A DNA stretch of 64,000 nt from Turnera subulata. Taxonomy: Eukaryota; Streptophyta; Magnoliopsida; Malpighiales; Passifloraceae. Positions 45,044-54,118 of this stretch are shown here, one piece after another. The stretch is taken from the NCBI GenBank assembly GCA_028386065.3, contig JAKUCV010006249.1, positions 31,021 through 95,020 on the forward strand, in the 5' to 3' direction. The translations under genes were made by a program, and so were the position numbers. The notes under the pieces were generated by a model, which did no database searches, was not told the origin of the DNA, and saw only the letters and a list, made by a program, of their open reading frames with translations. Every line of letters starts with the position of its first letter. The stretch's first letter is position 1.

Positions 45044-46512
45044 TTCACTCCAGGTAATTAAACAAATTTTACCCTCAAGATAATGTTTTTTTTTTGTTTT
45101 CCATTGAGAAGAATTGACTTATTTTCAATCAAAATCAGCTAGTACGTATTCTTCTTCTTGTTGGAATATAAGTGTGAGTGGTGTATCCCACATCGGAGAG
45201 AAAGAGGGCAAGTGAATAACGTATCAGTGTAGTGGACCCATGTACACATCGGAATGATTTGTGACATGGTAATGTTCCTGTGGCTGCTGCCCCCATGTGG
45301 AACGAAGAGCGTGACTCCCGGTTCTCAACACGTGGTAGCAGAGCCGATGGTTCGGTTGGGACGGAATGGTTTGTGACATGGTGTTGTTCCTGTGCCTGCT
45401 GCCCCCATGTGGAACGAAGAGCGTGACTCCCAGTTCTCAACACGTGGTAGCAGAGCCGATGGTTCGGCTGGGAAGGAATGGTTTGTGACATGGTGATGTT
45501 CCTGTGGCTGCTGCTCCCATGTGGAACGAAGAGCGGTTTGGCTCTTGGACCAAGCTCGGTTGGAGTTGTAAGGCGTGGCTCTAGATAAGAGTGGTATCGG
45601 CAGACTCATGTTTCCGTTGAAGGGGAAGTAGGCCTATGGTCCTATAAGGAAGAGTCTCACACTTAGGGGGAGATTGAGTAACATATAAGTGAAGTGGACC
45701 CATGTACCTAATACCTTGAGGTTTTGGGTTACAACGTGGTGTACTGGTCACGCGTATGGAACTCACTTGGGCCTCGTGTATTGTCTCCCTGGTTTTCGGG
45801 TGACTCCCGGTTTGCAACACTTCTTTATCACTTGGAATGGGAAGTGGGGTTTCAACATATTGGGATTCATACTGTTATGGCATCCTTGTGTTGGAGTTGT
45901 TTATAGTGAAGAGGCCTACAGATGACATGTTCACAGATGGATTGAACCTCCATGAATTTGGTAAGGTTGCTTTGTCCGAAGAAGAACGATTGTTTGAAAT
46001 CTTGGATCCTATTCTTCTTCAGAAAACATTTGGCGGGGATATGAATAGGAATAAGAGAGTGAAGGATTGTTTGATTGCCATATTTGAGGTTGGTGTTGGT
46101 TACTCCATAGAATTTGCAGAGGGAAGGATGAACATGAGGGATGTTGCTGCAAAACTCCTGTCCATCAGAAGCAAACTTGAAAGGCCTGTGAGAAGCTAAA
46201 ACACAAAACACATAACCTTAAACTGCAGCACCTGGTAATTTTATTTTACTTAAAATATTAATTTTCTCTTAATTTCTTTTCCTTTTTTTAAAAAAATATG
46301 CAATATTTTGTATTGTTTTTTTTTTTTGAACAGAGTTGATTTCAGTCATCGCAATCGTTTTAGAAAGTGAAACAAAAACGGAGGAGTGGAGTGATAGGTG
46401 TGAGGATATCTTTAAGAAACAGAGAATCGAAGAAGAAGAAGAGTTATTGGGATCATTTGCCTTTTCTTTGTTTTTTTTTTTCCCTCTCTGTTTTATCCAT
46501 TTAATGGTGACT
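45044..46512 (+). pseudogene. Duplicated 3' fragment of the LRR receptor kinase (intron, last exon, 3' flank)
   Basis: Matches the receptor kinase from just before its intron donor (CTCCAG/GTAA, 45046) through the intron, the last exon and the 3' flank to the shared TTTAATGGTGACTTAG at about 46515. The exon part (about 45833-46199) encodes YGILVLELFIVKRPTDDMF, EFGKVALSEEERLFEILDP and the tail ending KLERPVRS. The activation-loop start is damaged. A TRIM (45159-45819) is inserted in the intron. Upstream kinase and LRR sequence is absent, so this is a truncated copy about 15 kb from its relative. Confidence 0.88.
45159..45819 (+). mobile_element. TRIM (miniature LTR retrotransposon) with duplicated LTR-end/PBS module
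   Basis: 661 bp, TGTTGGAATATAAG...TTTGCAACA, flanked by CTTCT (45154-45158 and 45820-45824). Terminal direct repeats: left about 45159-45330 (ends CCCGGTTCTCAACA), right about 45675-45819 (ends CCCGGTTTGCAACA); both contain GTGGACCCATGTAC. PBS TGGTAGCAGAGCC (initiator-Met-like) at 45333-45345 and a purine tract TTAGGGGGAGAT at 45663-45674. A 112 bp unit spanning the LTR end and PBS is tandemly repeated (starts 45261, 45373 and 45485), giving a second PBS at 45445-45457. No coding capacity, as expected for TRIMs. Confidence 0.85.
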
Positions 46513-46875
46513 TAGTTGTGGTTTCCAAACTTCAGGGATTGGTATATGTGTTTGCTTATTTGTTGTTTTGGTTATCGAAACAAAAATATGGTGAGGATCC
46601 ATTCTAGATATTATCATGTAAGCAGTGTATCCATCATCCAATGCTTTTATTTCTATACCAGCTTGAAGTTTGGTATTGATCATGGATTCTCTATACTAAA
46701 CATGCAGGAATCAAAATATTCTCATTGATCATTCAACTGCAGGATTGTTGTTCTAAATCCAACACGGAATGGTAAGCTGGATGGATTAATATAGCAGAGG
46801 AGGGAAATGAGTGCAATCACGGTTGGGGATAATTATATGTCCCCCTAAAAATCTAAGAAATGGCATCTGTTAATA
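46513..46875. other. Intergenic sequence after the duplicated kinase fragment
   Basis: Diverges here from the corresponding flank of the complete kinase gene (30350 onward). No gene or recognisable element end. Confidence 0.4.
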
Positions 46876-47129
46876 CTCCCTCTGTTTTCAAATATAGGTA
46901 GTTTTAGGCTTTTTATAAGTCCTTTAAGTCCTTTTACGACTCCCAAAGAGTATTAAATACACTTTTTCCATATTCACCCTTAATTATACCTAATCATATG
47001 GGTGTATAGAAAGTTGGGTATGTCAAATTATAAAAGGACAAAATTGTCATTAGAAACAAACATTAATGAAATTAATTACTCTTCTTAAAGGTTGTCCAAA
47101 AAACGACCTATATTTAAAAACGGAGGGAG
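46876..47129. mobile_element. Stowaway MITE 2
   Basis: 254 bp with TIR CTCCCTCTGTTTTCAAATAT (reverse complement at 47106-47129) and TA duplications (46874-46875 and 47130-47131). Different interior from Stowaway MITE 1. Confidence 0.92.
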
Positions 47130-47725
47130 TAATATTCTAGAACCCGAGCCATATTCTCTTAAGTCTCTTACACATTCCTCTGCTCAATCTCCTCCCTTTC
47201 CCCTGTTTGTTCTCTCTCATTCCCATCACTGTCTCCCAGTCACGATTCTGTCTCAAAATGTTTGCTTTCTTTGAATTGTTTTTTCTTCCGGCTTTGAAAA
47301 CACTACTGAAACTCATATTTTTTCCATTTCATTCCTTTTTTTGGCGACGTATGACCTTTTTTTGCTGTTCACCACTTGCAATAATGGGCGTTTATTTTTC
47401 TCTTCTGGTGAAATGTTTATGGAGTATTGACGAGGAACAACTTTCACCAATGAGAAACCCAAGAGGATTAACAAATTCGGTTAGCTAATGTATATCATTT
47501 ACCCTCAATTCATCGTCTTTTGCGTGCATGACTGTTTCTGTGACTTGCTCACTAATTTTGCTGGTAAAACAAAAAGTAAAAAAAAAGAAGTTGATTAATA
47601 ATCCCTACAATGACAAGTCTGGACTTTAATTACTTCATACGCATGGCTCGGATATGGCAATATATAGGATATTATTGTCATTCACAGTAACAATGCCTTC
47701 ATTCTTGACGGAATGTACTGTATAG
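47130..47725. other. Non-coding AT-rich region
   Basis: Pyrimidine-rich near 47160-47350, with short frames that look like chance. Somewhere here lies the left limit of the Tat element whose extra ORF follows. I see no boundary signal. Confidence 0.35.
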
Positions 47726-48059
47726 TCAACTGTCACAATAGCATCCGATATCTAGGTAGATATCAGTTTCTCTTGTGCCTCTTGCACCGACGTTAATGTC
47801 TTCGTCCCGCACAGACTTGGATGATTCAGGAGCAGAAGCCTCCAGATAAATCTCACGCAGAAGAATGAGAGATGTTTCGCATTCGAAAGTGTTCTTTTTC
47901 AGCCATGCTCGATAGGATGGGGAAGACTTTATGTCAAAGTACTCCAACTCCCTTTGATGAAATTCATGCCACGAGCATCCATAGCACCGGTGATGGGTAG
48001 TTGGATGGACGAAGGAACAATCTGTGCATGGCCGAATTGCTGTAAGATTCTGGCAGGAC

Positions 48060-48242
48060 CAGTGGCGGCGCCTGGGGCTTAAGGGTTTAGTACTATATTT
48101 TGTGAAATTTGTACATGTAGTGAGGCTTAGCTTGGTGGAAAATTGTGGTATTACTCCCTCCCAGACCAGGGTTCGAATCCTACCGTCCACTCATCCCTTT
48201 ACATTTTGGCCACCTCTCATTTTCTTATGAGCTTTGCCATTG
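48060..48242. mobile_element. Small hAT-like MITE (183 bp) in the aORF
   Basis: Ends CAGTGGCGGCGCC and GAGCTTTGCCATTG (reverse complement CAATGGCAAAGCTC) form a short imperfect inverted repeat. Flanked by GGCAGGAC (48052-48059 and 48243-48250), an 8 bp hAT-type duplication. The interior has a tRNA B-box-like GGTTCGAATCC (about 48170), so a SINE was considered, but there is no A-tail and the 8 bp duplication favours hAT. Confidence 0.6.
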
Positions 48243-48250
48243 GGCAGGAC

Positions 48251-48882
48251 TAGGGATGGCAATGGGTGCCTACAAACGAGGATGGGGGACATTTTGCCCC
48301 CGTGGGGAATTTGATAACGGGGGCGGGGAGCACTCCTCCCGACCCGCGGGGACCCCGAAATAAGTGAAAATACAAAATTACCCTTCAACCACAATCCAAT
48401 TAATATATATATCAATAATAAAATATGTTTTTATTCATTTCTTCCCTTTACATATTAAAATTAATATATATGTCTTTCTTTCTTTCATCTTGGTAAATTT
48501 AATAGAGCATTCTATTGATAAGATTTTGGTTTTTGTGATTTCTTATTCACACTAATTATACTTATACTATGCAGCAGGTCCTATTTTTTCCCAAGTTGAC
48601 ACAATTATTTTTTATTTTCGTAAGAATCAACAAACCAATAAGTTAGAATTGGAGAGTAGGCAAAACGTTTGAGTTGCAATTGTAAATATATTGTACATTA
48701 TTTTTATCTATGAAATTGGGGAATAGGGTCCCCGTAGGGATCCGATTCCCCGCGGGGAACGAGGATGGGGGCATTTTTTCTCCCGAACGGGGAATGGGGG
48801 TGGGGATAGGGGAACATTTCGGAAACGGGGGTGGGGGTGGGGAACCTTCCCCCGCGGGGACCCCGACCCATTGCCATCCCTA
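48251..48882. mobile_element. hAT MITE (632 bp) with TAGGGATGGCAATGGG ends
   Basis: TIR TAGGGATGGCAATGGGT at 48251 and its reverse complement ending at 48882; TSD GGCAGGAC at 48243-48250 and 48883-48890. G-rich subterminal blocks with GGGGACCCC-type palindromes near both ends. No coding sequence. Shares its left duplication with the 183 bp MITE next to it. Confidence 0.9.
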
Positions 48883-49855
48883 GGCAGGACGGTAGTAGGT
48901 GAACCTCTCAATACCGGGAAGCAGCACGAAATCTCGAGTAATGGTGCGCAAAAAAACTCCTTGCATGTCTAGCCAAGAACAGAGCCAAACGATTTGATCG
49001 CCATTGACACCCTGTAAGCATGTAATCCACTCCCAGACAGATGGAAAAGAGACGAGGACTCAACAGCTCCTAAAGTTTCTTGAGGAATAAGGCTCGTCCC
49101 CGAGGGACTCGAATAGTCGATGGTGCTGATATAGCCACATCTGCAAGCAAGCGGGGTTAAAGTGAGAGGAAGAAGTTTGAAAGGAGTATAGTTATGAAAT
49201 GGAAGAAGGGAGGGAAGCGGTACCTGAAGGAGTAGAGGAGAACCGGTCAGCAGATTGTCGGGGTTGTTCACGAGATTGTCAAGGTAGTTAAGGGTTTCAC
49301 CAAGGATCACCGGCGTAAGGCTGTTTCCATTAAACAACCGAGCCACTAATGCGCATACACTCAGAGAACACAAGTCGGGAGGCCCTACCAACAAGAATTC
49401 ACTCACCATGGCAAGAGCAAGCGCGGGATTGAGTTTCTTCTTTCTCCACTCTAGATTAGATTCTAGGGTATGATTTCAGAAAGGGTCAGTGGGAAAATAT
49501 TGATCTGCCAATATGGATAAGTCTAAGAGACCGTCTGGGTCCATGAGAAGATCAATTTGCCCATCAGCTAAAGAGAGGAATTGGCTCACTTCTTTCTTGA
49601 AGTGGTCAGTAGGAGAAACCATTGCAGGGGTAACCATGGCCTTGGCACTCAAGAAAGCATTAAACTCATCCACAGTTGGACAAAGCTCGAGCCAGCCTGA
49701 GCCAAAGCGAAATACATGATGATCTTCATCGTAAAGGAGAGCAGCAAAGAAAACAACACATACAATCTCGGTAGAGAAAAATCGAGGCGGTATGCTTGAG
49801 GGTTACTTATCATCCATTCAAGCACCTTAGCATGGAAATTCACACTCATATTGGT

Positions 49856-50110
49856 CCTAGAAGTGTTTAAGTAAGATATGGGAGAGTTCTGGGGGTCTCC
49901 AGGTACTCAAGGTTCTATTTATAAGGATTTAGAGTCGGCAAAAAGTCCAGAACCGCCATAATTTTGATCCAATCCAAAAAGGGAATGGATCTGTTAGCCG
50001 TGACCGCTGGAAGCCGGCGGAAATGTCGTGAAGACCGCCAACCATGGCTGACATGTAGACATGAACGCCAGACATGTCCGCCAGCTAGCGGCAATCATAG
50101 GGGAACTATT
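49856..50110 (-). promoter_or_regulatory. Putative promoter of the antisense aORF, LTR-like
   Basis: On the minus strand a TATA box CTTATAAATAG (about 49914-49924) lies about 70 bp before the aORF ATG. About 70-190 bp upstream (49990-50100) is a GC-rich set of words (CTGGCGG, GCCGCTAGC, GGCGGTC) like those about 150-200 bp upstream of the TATA in the Tat LTR (24420-24500). Confidence 0.5.
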
Positions 50111-50299
50111 CACCCGAAAAAAAAATAGGGGGAAAGAGAAGAAAAGAAAAGGAAAAAAGAAAAAAGGGAGAGAGAGAGAGGGAACCCCTTTCCCAAAACA
50201 CGTTTTATTGAAAGGCACTTATTGAACATTGCTTGAATCCATGGAAAATGTACATGTATGTGGGGGGCCTGCCGGGCTCAAGAATTTTACAAAATAAAA

Positions 50300-50664
50300 G
50301 GGGCATGCTACTCCATATTTTAAATAAGATCTTTTCGGGGCATACTACCCCTTGCTTTGGAATTTCCGAGGCATTCTAGCTCCTGAATGGTTTGATTTTC
50401 CAACAAGAGCATGGTGGGACTGAAACATGATTTGATAACTCGGGGCATGCTACCCTTTTGATGAGATAAGCTTTCCGGAGCATGCTACCTCGTATTCTGA
50501 GTTGATTTTCCCGAGGCATGCTACCCCATTAACAGAATCGATTTTCTGGAGCATGTCACCCGTTTGATTTGGTTTGTTCCGGGCATGCTACCCCGTTATG
50601 TGATGTTTTTTCTTGGCATACTACCCCATCGGTTGAGTTCTTTCTTTGGGCCATTCTACCCCAG
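50300..50664 (+). repeat. Tandem array, about 35 bp unit with GGCATGCTACCCC core
   Basis: Eleven degenerate copies of (G/A)GCATGCTACCCC start near 50301, 50338, 50370, 50407, 50444, 50479, 50514, 50549, 50581, 50614 and 50650, spaced 32-37 bp. Inter-core sequence is T-rich (TTTGATTTTCC-like). It lies between the aORF and the 3' LTR, where Tat/Ogre elements often carry tandem repeats. Confidence 0.8.
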
Positions 50665-50689
50665 GGGCATGTAGTGTCCCGAAATGTGC

Positions 50690-51040
50690 TGATGGCTGAT
50701 GAGAAGACATGTAATGCAATGAGAGGGATAAGATGATTCCCACAACCTAACAAAAAGAATCAAAAAAAAAAAAGAGAACCCGAGTACCCCAGGGAGGACG
50801 ATAAAATCCATAACTAGCTGAGATGAGATGATTCTTTGTTGACAACCTGGTAGATGAGATGATTCTACCAAAACCACACACTGAGTGCCCTAGGGAGGAC
50901 GATAAAATCCCTAGTTAGCCAAAATGAGAGGATTCTATGTTAACGGCCTGGTAGATAAGATGATTCTATCACAAACAAACCATGTCCCCTTAAAGAAGAC
51001 GATAAATCCTTAAAAACACGAGATATGATGATTCCCGACC
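50690..51040 (+). repeat. Tandem array, about 100 bp unit with GGAGGACGATAAAATCC
   Basis: Clear units start near 50793, 50894 and 50994 (the third degenerate), and a partial unit precedes them. Each holds GGAGGACGATAAAATCC, then GATGAGATGATTCT-like and CCTGGTAGATGAGATGATTC-like segments. It follows the 35 bp array and precedes the LTR at 51150. Confidence 0.7.
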
Positions 51041-51149
51041 TGTGGCACATATGTCAGCATCAGCATCAACTTCTACTCCATCAAATTTGGATGTTCTTCT
51101 TTTTGTTGGTTTGTCTTCTGTTCCTAAAGATTCACCAACGAGGGATATC

Positions 51150-51785
51150 TGTGAACACTCCAAATTTGACCCATTAATGTTTCTTCTAATCGGATTATAG
51201 ATGTATTTTTTTCTATGGATTAATGAGATGATTTGATCTTATGATGAAATATATTTATAATGTGATTTAGTGAAATATTAATATTTTTATTATTTTTGGA
51301 TTCTTATGTATTTAGCTTGAAATTACTGAGATGAATTAATTCTGAGTTTTAAGTATATTTGAGGACTCAATTTAATAAAAATATTGGTATTTTGTAGTAT
51401 TTAATTTTTTTATTTTATTTGGACCCATTTGAGAAGATTTTTGGTTTAAAATGAGTTAGGAGCCTATACCAATTGAATATGGACCCTCAACAATTGAAGC
51501 TTATAAAAAACACTAGAGTTAGCAACTATTTAACCCTAACTTTTTTTAAAAACCCGGGTTAAAAACATTGCCATATTTATTTTTTATATTTATGGTATTT
51601 AGAGTGGAGAGGAGAGGAGGTAAGACAAACTAGGAAAAGGATGAGGGTAGACAACAAGTTAGGGGGTTTTCTAGAGCTTAAAACATGCAAAATGCTTATT
51701 AGGAAGGTCGTGATAATCAAGTAGAGTCAGAATAATGAAGATCAAAACCGAAAAAGAAAGAACAAAAATAGAAATAGGTGCCAGC
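51150..51785 (+). repeat. Tat/Ogre-family 3' LTR fragment
   Basis: Starts TGTGAACACTCCAAATTTGACCC, the family start seen at 12280 and (minus strand) 25121, and remains similar for about 450 bp. Cut at 51785 by the LTR of the second Athila element. With the arrays and antisense aORF upstream it marks the 3' end of a plus-oriented Tat element. Confidence 0.7.
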
Positions 51786-53158
51786 TGATATGTGTGCATA
51801 TCATATACTAATTTGGAGCATAAAACATCCTCTGGGCCTAACATTTAGTTAAAGATCATGCATGTTATTTATAGTTTTAGCTTATTTTTTACTAGTTTCG
51901 CTTCCACTTATTAGTTTCTGTTTTCAGGTACCTATTGTTGGAAAATGGCTCGATTTTTGAAAAATTGAAGTCCTTCGTGGAATTCTGGAACGAATGGAGC
52001 CAATTCATGAAGATTTCTTGGCGATGAGTTTTCAACGAAGTCACACTGTTGACACCTGCGAACAAGAACCTGTTGTTATATGATTTCTGCGACAAAGAAA
52101 GACTTGTTGGCCAATTAATATGTGGCGCCGACTTACTGCAATTCCTAAGGAAATAAAAAAAAAAATTTGTTGCGCCAAAGAAGGAGAAGTCCTAGAAGAT
52201 ATTGATTCGTACAAATTACTTTCCTTAGCAACATTGTAGGAATTAATGGGCTAGGGTTTCAGAATAATAAAAGCGACATCGGCTGCAGCAAGAAAATCAC
52301 TTTTACCTCTCTGACTTTATTTGTTGACAGCAGCAAGGTGGAGAAGAAGAAGCTCTCTCTTGTTATTTTTATTTATTCTTAATCTCGGTTTATATTATGA
52401 ACAAATTTTCCATATTTGTTTGTTACTTAGCTATAACCTAAACCCTTCTTTCTAGACCATAAGGGATGTAGCTACTTGAATTCTTTTACGGCTTAATTAC
52501 TCCTTGAACACTTATTCGTGTTCTTGATTGATTTATGTGTGCTTTATTTAAGGTTAGAGACTGGCCATCTTTAGTTCTTGCCTTAGGATTTAAAACAAGT
52601 ACCGACAGGAGAAGATTAATTCTAGAAACACATAAATCAACCTTGATCTTGATACTGAAAGGTAATAAGTTATTGTAGATTAAGTAACAACACAGAACAT
52701 CATTGTTCTTAGAAATAGGTTTGATCCACGATAGTGGTAGAATTGACCTCTGGGATGAAGTTACACCTCCAGAAGTCGATAATTTCACCCTAGGTTGTTA
52801 CCCATCAAGAAAACGAGTAAAAGGTTGTAGGTTTTTAGTGGACAGTATCACCCTGTTAGCAGACATGGAACAGTGCCACCCTGTCAACTGAATCTAGAGG
52901 ATAATTAAGGCATAAAAGAATAGAGTTGTGATCCCTGATTGATCTAGATCTTCTCTAATCTGATATCTTCGTATTATTTACGGTTTGATATTGTTACTTT
53001 ACTATTAATTAGCAATCTCAAATTATAATCTCCAGTTCATCATTATTTTTACTATTTTTAGCCTAACGGATTGAGTCTGTTGATTAGTTATTTTGCCTAG
53101 TCTTTGTGGATGTGACCTCGAGTTCTACTGCAGTCTGTGTGCTTGAAGATTTTACGCA
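51786..53158 (+). repeat. 5' LTR of Athila element A2
   Basis: Starts TGATATGTGTGCATATCA, itself nearly palindromic, and ends TTTTACGCA at 53158, ten bases before the PBS. Length 1373 bp. Preceding bases are CCAGC. It differs from the A1 LTR, so A1 and A2 are different families. Confidence 0.7.
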
Positions 53159-53167
53159 TTAAGATTT

Positions 53168-53186
53168 TGGCGCCGTTGCCGGAGAC
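53168..53186 (+). other. Primer-binding site of Athila A2
   Basis: TGGCGCCGTTGCCGGAGAC, the standard Athila form with one change in its 3' part. Fixes plus orientation. Confidence 0.85.
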
Positions 53187-53289
53187 TATCGTCGAATAAT
53201 TAATTGCAGATTTATTACACTAGGCTTTTATTTGTGTTTTACCATCTCTTTTTTCGAATTTTAGGTATCAGTATTATATGACCTCAGGA

Positions 53290-54118
53290 ATTTGCAACAA
53301 GAATCCGGATCTCATCTCTGTTTCTCACCATGTATCGCTTCTACGATCTTAATCGCAAGGTATGGAAAAGGTTTCAAACAGTGTCGCACCATAAAGTTCT
53401 GCGATTGCACAAGTAGGAAAGGAAAAAGAAGCACTGGAAATTGTTCCCATTCCAATGGCGGAAAACGAAGATGAGATGAACACTGTCCACATGAATGAGC
53501 TGTTGGCGCGCGGGATTGAGAACAGAAATTATCCTATTGTCCATCTGGATTGAGTAGCACAATACGAGCTGAAACCGAGTCTCATTCAGCTAGTGGAAAA
53601 TCAAACCTTTGGTGGCTCACCATCGGAGGACCCACTACAACACTTGCATAGTTTCCTCCAATATTGTGACACTGTTAAAATCCGGGATTACAGTGATGAT
53701 GCCAAGCGGCTCTGCCTATTTCCGTATTCGTTGAGGGATAAGGCTCAAAAGTTGTTATCTAGCCTTCCTGCAAATAGCATCCACTCTTGATCCAAAATGG
53801 AGACTGAATTCTTGAAGAATTCCCAACGGGCAAGTAGACTAAACTTCGGTTGAAGATTCAAGGATTACAGCTAAAGAGTGATGAGTCACTGAAGAAAGTA
53901 GCCTCCACTTCTGGCAGATTGTGTAGTTTTCAAAGTAGTTTGATCGATCCCATTTTTTTGGGGTCCTTTGCCACCCTACTGCACAACGTGAGAGCCATTC
54001 AAGAGTTCTAGTAGAATGGAGAAAGGAGATACATGTCAGTGATTCACTCTTCCGCCATCATCCTTTAGCACATTGGCATATGATCTCTCATCTAGGTTCG
54101 TTTTCTAATGCACCAAAC
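53290..54118 (+). pseudogene. gag: Athila A2 gag, 5' fragment
   Basis: Broken frames. The clearest, 53593-53790, encodes ENQTFGGSPSEDPLQHLHSF then CDTVKIRDYSDDAKRLCLFPYSLRDKAQKLL, the retrotrans_gag start of Athila-type elements. Preceding codons from about 53460 (ENEDEMNTVHMNELLARGI, a stop, then YELKPSLIQLV) belong to it. The hAT element at 54119 ends it. No pol of this element is visible. Confidence 0.8.

Larger units (their letters stand above)
47726..49855 (-). pseudogene. Antisense extra ORF (aORF) of a Tat-type element, PMD/DUF7745-like, interrupted by two MITEs
   Basis: Minus strand. ATG at 49849 (SVNFHAKVLEWMISNPQAYRL); after a frame change comes YDEDHHVFRFGSGWLELCPT then VDEFNAFLSAKAMV, like the FRFG...ELCPT(I/V)EEF segment of plant-mobile-domain/DUF7745 proteins. 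LSVCALVARLFNGNSLTPVI follows (about 49340), then GSPLLLQ. An 83 bp GT..AG intron (49141-49223) leads to MWLYQHHRLFESLGDE and then LLPGIERFTYYRPA. Two hAT MITEs (48060-48882) interrupt there; RILQQFGHAQIVPSSIQLP continues in the same frame after them. The frame then shifts and ends at 47726. A TGA near 49060 and the shifts make it a pseudogene. Position (antisense, before a 3' LTR) and domain type match extra ORFs known from plant Tat retrotransposons. Function unknown. Confidence 0.65.

Noticed and set aside
45333..45345. tRNA gene fragment TGGTAGCAGAGCC
   Set aside because: Its position directly after the terminal repeat identifies it as a retroelement primer-binding site.
48150..48185. tRNA gene or SINE suggested by GGTTCGAATCC
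   Set aside because: No cloverleaf could be drawn and there is no A-rich tail; the enclosing 183 bp has hAT-type ends and an 8 bp duplication.
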